From Paeniglutamicibacter terrestris (GTDB taxonomy: Bacteria > Actinomycetota > Actinomycetes > Actinomycetales > Micrococcaceae), in NCBI RefSeq assembly GCF_012271785.1, contig NZ_JAAWVT010000001.1, forward strand, positions 1,054,001 to 1,118,000: a DNA stretch of 64,000 bases. The letters are read 5' to 3'. Below are positions 62,399 to 64,000 of the stretch, in pieces (the stretch's first letter is position 1; every line of letters begins with the position of its first letter). The notes beneath the pieces were generated by a model. That model was not told the origin of the DNA, did no database searches, and worked only from the letters and a program-made list of their open reading frames with translations. The position numbers were made by a program, and so were the translations under genes.

Positions 62399-63643
62399 TT
62401 ATTCGCGTCCCGCCCGGCGACGAATCAGTTCGGGACCGAGGTCAGCAATCTTCGCGGCACCCATTAGCTGCATGGTCACGCGGATTTCCTTGGCCAATAG
62501 TTCGATGACTCGGTCCACGCCCTGTTCTCCACCTGCCATCAACCCGTATAGGTAGGCGCGTCCGATGAGGACAAAATCAGCCCCGGCGCAGAGTGCTGCA
62601 ACGATATCGGCACCCGACATGATCCCCGAATCCAGAATAATCTCGATGTCCGTTCCCACCTCGGCTCGGACATCGGCCAGCGCCTCATAGGAGATCGGTG
62701 CACGATCAAGCTGGCGGCCACCATGGTTGGAGACCACCAATCCATCGGCGCCCGCGTCCACCGATTTGCGAGCATCCTGGGCGGTCAGCACGCCCTTCAC
62801 GAACAGCTTGCCGGCCCAGATGGAGCGAATCCACTCCAGGTCGGCAAAGGAAAGTGTGGGGTCAAACATCGAGTTGATCAGCGTCGGCAGATCGGTGCTG
62901 GTATTGGACAGTGAGGCGAACTTCAACGAGTCGGTACTCAAGAAGTTGAACCACCATTCCGGGCGGTAGGACGCATCAAGCACGGTTTTGAGGTTCAGCC
63001 GCGGCGGGATCACCATGCCGTTGCGGGCATCGCGCAGGCGCTGACCCGCCACCGGAGTATCGACGGTGACCAGCAAGGTGTCGTAGCCATGTGCTGCGGC
63101 ACGCTCCAGCAGCTTGCGCGACTTCTCCCGGTCCTTCCACAAGTACAGCTGGAACCAGCGGCGGGATTCGGGAGCAGCAGCCGCCACTTCCTCCAGCGAT
63201 CGGGTGCCCATCGTGGAGAGCGAAAAAGGAATTCCTGCGCGTGCTGCAGCGCGCACTGCTCCGGTTTCCCCTTCGGCATGCATAAATCGGGTGAAACCGG
63301 TGGGCGCGATGCCAAAGGGCAGCGCCGAGGGACCGCCGGCAATGACGGTGGATAAATCGGCGTCGGCGGTACCGTGCAGGATACGTGGGATCAGCTCGAT
63401 GGAATCGAAGACCGCACGGGACCGGGTGTAGGTCAGTTCGCGCTGCGCGGCACCGTCCACGTAGTCAAAGGCCGCGGTGGGTGTCCTGCGCTTGGCGATG
63501 GCGCGCAGGTCCCACACATCGGCGGCTTTGGCCAGACGAGCCGCACGGCGGTCCAAGTTGATGGGTTCAAACTTCATCAGCGAGCGAAGTTCGGAGATCT
63601 GCGGAAGTCGACGCTTCATGGGGTATATCCGGCTTTCTGTCAT
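62399..63643 (-). CDS. FMN-dependent 2-hydroxyacid oxidase/L-lactate dehydrogenase family
   Basis: 414 residues, TIM-barrel FMN enzyme. AAFDYVDGAAQRELTYTRSRAVFD, LPFGIAPTGFTRFMHAEGE, LYLWKDREKSRKLL, LLVTVDTPVAGQRLRDARNG, VSNHGGRQLDRAP with the catalytic His, and ILDSGIMSGADIVAAL cover the fold. It is similar to actinobacterial LldD-like proteins and oxidises an L-2-hydroxyacid such as lactate. Starts at 63643 or 63619 (MKRRLPQISEL). No operon partner in view. Confidence 0.87.
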   Translation of the reverse strand: MTESRIYPMKRRLPQISELRSLMKFEPINLDRRAARLAKAADVWDLRAIAKRRTPTAAFDYVDGAAQRELTYTRSRAVFDSIELIPRILHGTADADLSTVIAGGPSALPFGIAPTGFTRFMHAEGETGAVRAAARAGIPFSLSTMGTRSLEEVAAAAPESRRWFQLYLWKDREKSRKLLERAAAHGYDTLLVTVDTPVAGQRLRDARNGMVIPPRLNLKTVLDASYRPEWWFNFLSTDSLKFASLSNTSTDLPTLINSMFDPTLSFADLEWIRSIWAGKLFVKGVLTAQDARKSVDAGADGLVVSNHGGRQLDRAPISYEALADVRAEVGTDIEIILDSGIMSGADIVAALCAGADFVLIGRAYLYGLMAGGEQGVDRVIELLAKEIRVTMQLMGAAKIADLGPELIRRRAGRE

Positions 63644-63784
63644 GGAAATGTTATTTAGGGTTCAGCAGATGCAGGTAGTGCGAGTGGTGAACACCGCCGA
63701 AATATCAGGTGGCGGCCGGATGCATTTTCCCGTTAGCCGTGCTGACCCATATTGCGGCAATCAGCGGGCTTTGCCTGCTGAGGT

Positions 63785-64000
63785 TCAAGCACCGAGGCGC
63801 ATCCACGCATCGTTGCGCACCCGCCAACTCAGCGTGATGGCACGAGCGGCCATGAACCCTACCCCGAACGCCACCCAAATCCACCCGACGGCCGATACAC
63901 CCGCATGTTCAAAGCGTGTAATTACAACGAGCATCGGAAGGTAGACCAGCAGAGTGATCAGTCCGGCAATCGCCAGATAGCGCGCATCCCCAGCACCAAT
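63785..64000 (-). CDS. MATE (DinF-like) efflux transporter, C-terminal end (partial)
   Basis: Last 71 codons of a gene that continues beyond the right edge. The frame reads GAGDARYLAIAGLITLLVYLPML, then GWIWVAFGVGFMAARAITLSWRVRNDAWMRLGA and stop. This is the final two helices of the DinF-type MATE family in actinobacteria, which export cationic drugs or metabolites with Na+ or H+. Identification rests on this end only. Confidence 0.7.
   Translation of the reverse strand: MGAGDARYLAIAGLITLLVYLPMLVVITRFEHAGVSAVGWIWVAFGVGFMAARAITLSWRVRNDAWMRLGA

Overview
The window looks like chromosome from a high-GC Gram-positive bacterium. The best guess is the Micrococcaceae (Arthrobacter, Paeniglutamicibacter or Glutamicibacter type). 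This is an inference from GC-rich codons, GTG and TTG starts, leaderless-looking promoters, a DUF222/13E12 HNH gene, LAL and MmyB-type regulators, and CsoR copper control. I see no rRNA, tRNA, CRISPR array, phage or complete insertion sequence. About 60 genes are densely packed, mostly in catabolic modules that each have their own regulator.

Region 1 (1-12.0 kb) handles aromatic acids, with molybdate uptake in between. A MarR gene diverges from an SDR, amidohydrolase, acyl-CoA dehydrogenase operon that matches the Phd/Cou route for shortening phenylpropanoid CoA side chains to hydroxybenzoates. Then come an HTH-TOBE regulator with modABC, and the run pobA-pcaH-pcaG-pcaB-pcaD-pcaC, which takes 4-hydroxybenzoate through protocatechuate to 3-oxoadipate. 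A strong terminator closes it. A 3-hydroxybenzoate 4-monooxygenase at 30.2 kb feeds the same protocatechuate pool.

Region 2 (12.3-25.7 kb) holds an NmrA-like reductase, a D-2-hydroxyacid dehydrogenase and two acid modules. One is LysR / MHS transporter / 3-hydroxybutyrate dehydrogenase. The other is GntR / TcuA / CitAB-like two-component system / TctCBA, a tricarballylate or citrate uptake and oxidation system. Very long hairpins bound the second module on both sides.

Region 3 (25.8-39.2 kb) has single-gene functions (F420-type reductase, GNAT, LigB dioxygenase, HD protein with a divergent GlxA-like regulator, the 3-hydroxybenzoate hydroxylase). It then has a compact 2HCT transporter / HMG-CoA-lyase-like / class III CoA-transferase / IclR cluster, which I read as a possible citramalate-type 2-hydroxyacid pathway. 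A large LAL regulator with a degenerate P-loop follows.

Region 4 (39.5-53.1 kb) holds a SulP transporter, an XRE regulator diverging from an MFS / lipoprotein / PQQ sugar dehydrogenase run, and an ethanol/acetaldehyde module (ald, adhP, DUF779). A perfect Crp/GlxR-type site lies upstream of ald. An HNH gene lies between ald and its probable GAF-domain regulator.

Region 5 (53.3-64 kb) has a VOC protein, a 56-residue four-cysteine protein, an ATP-grasp ligase resembling the D-aspartate ligase that builds peptidoglycan cross-bridges, and copper homeostasis (csoR-copZ-copA) with two operator boxes around the promoter. EamA and CGNR genes, several unknown small proteins, an FMN 2-hydroxyacid oxidase and the end of a MATE transporter complete it.
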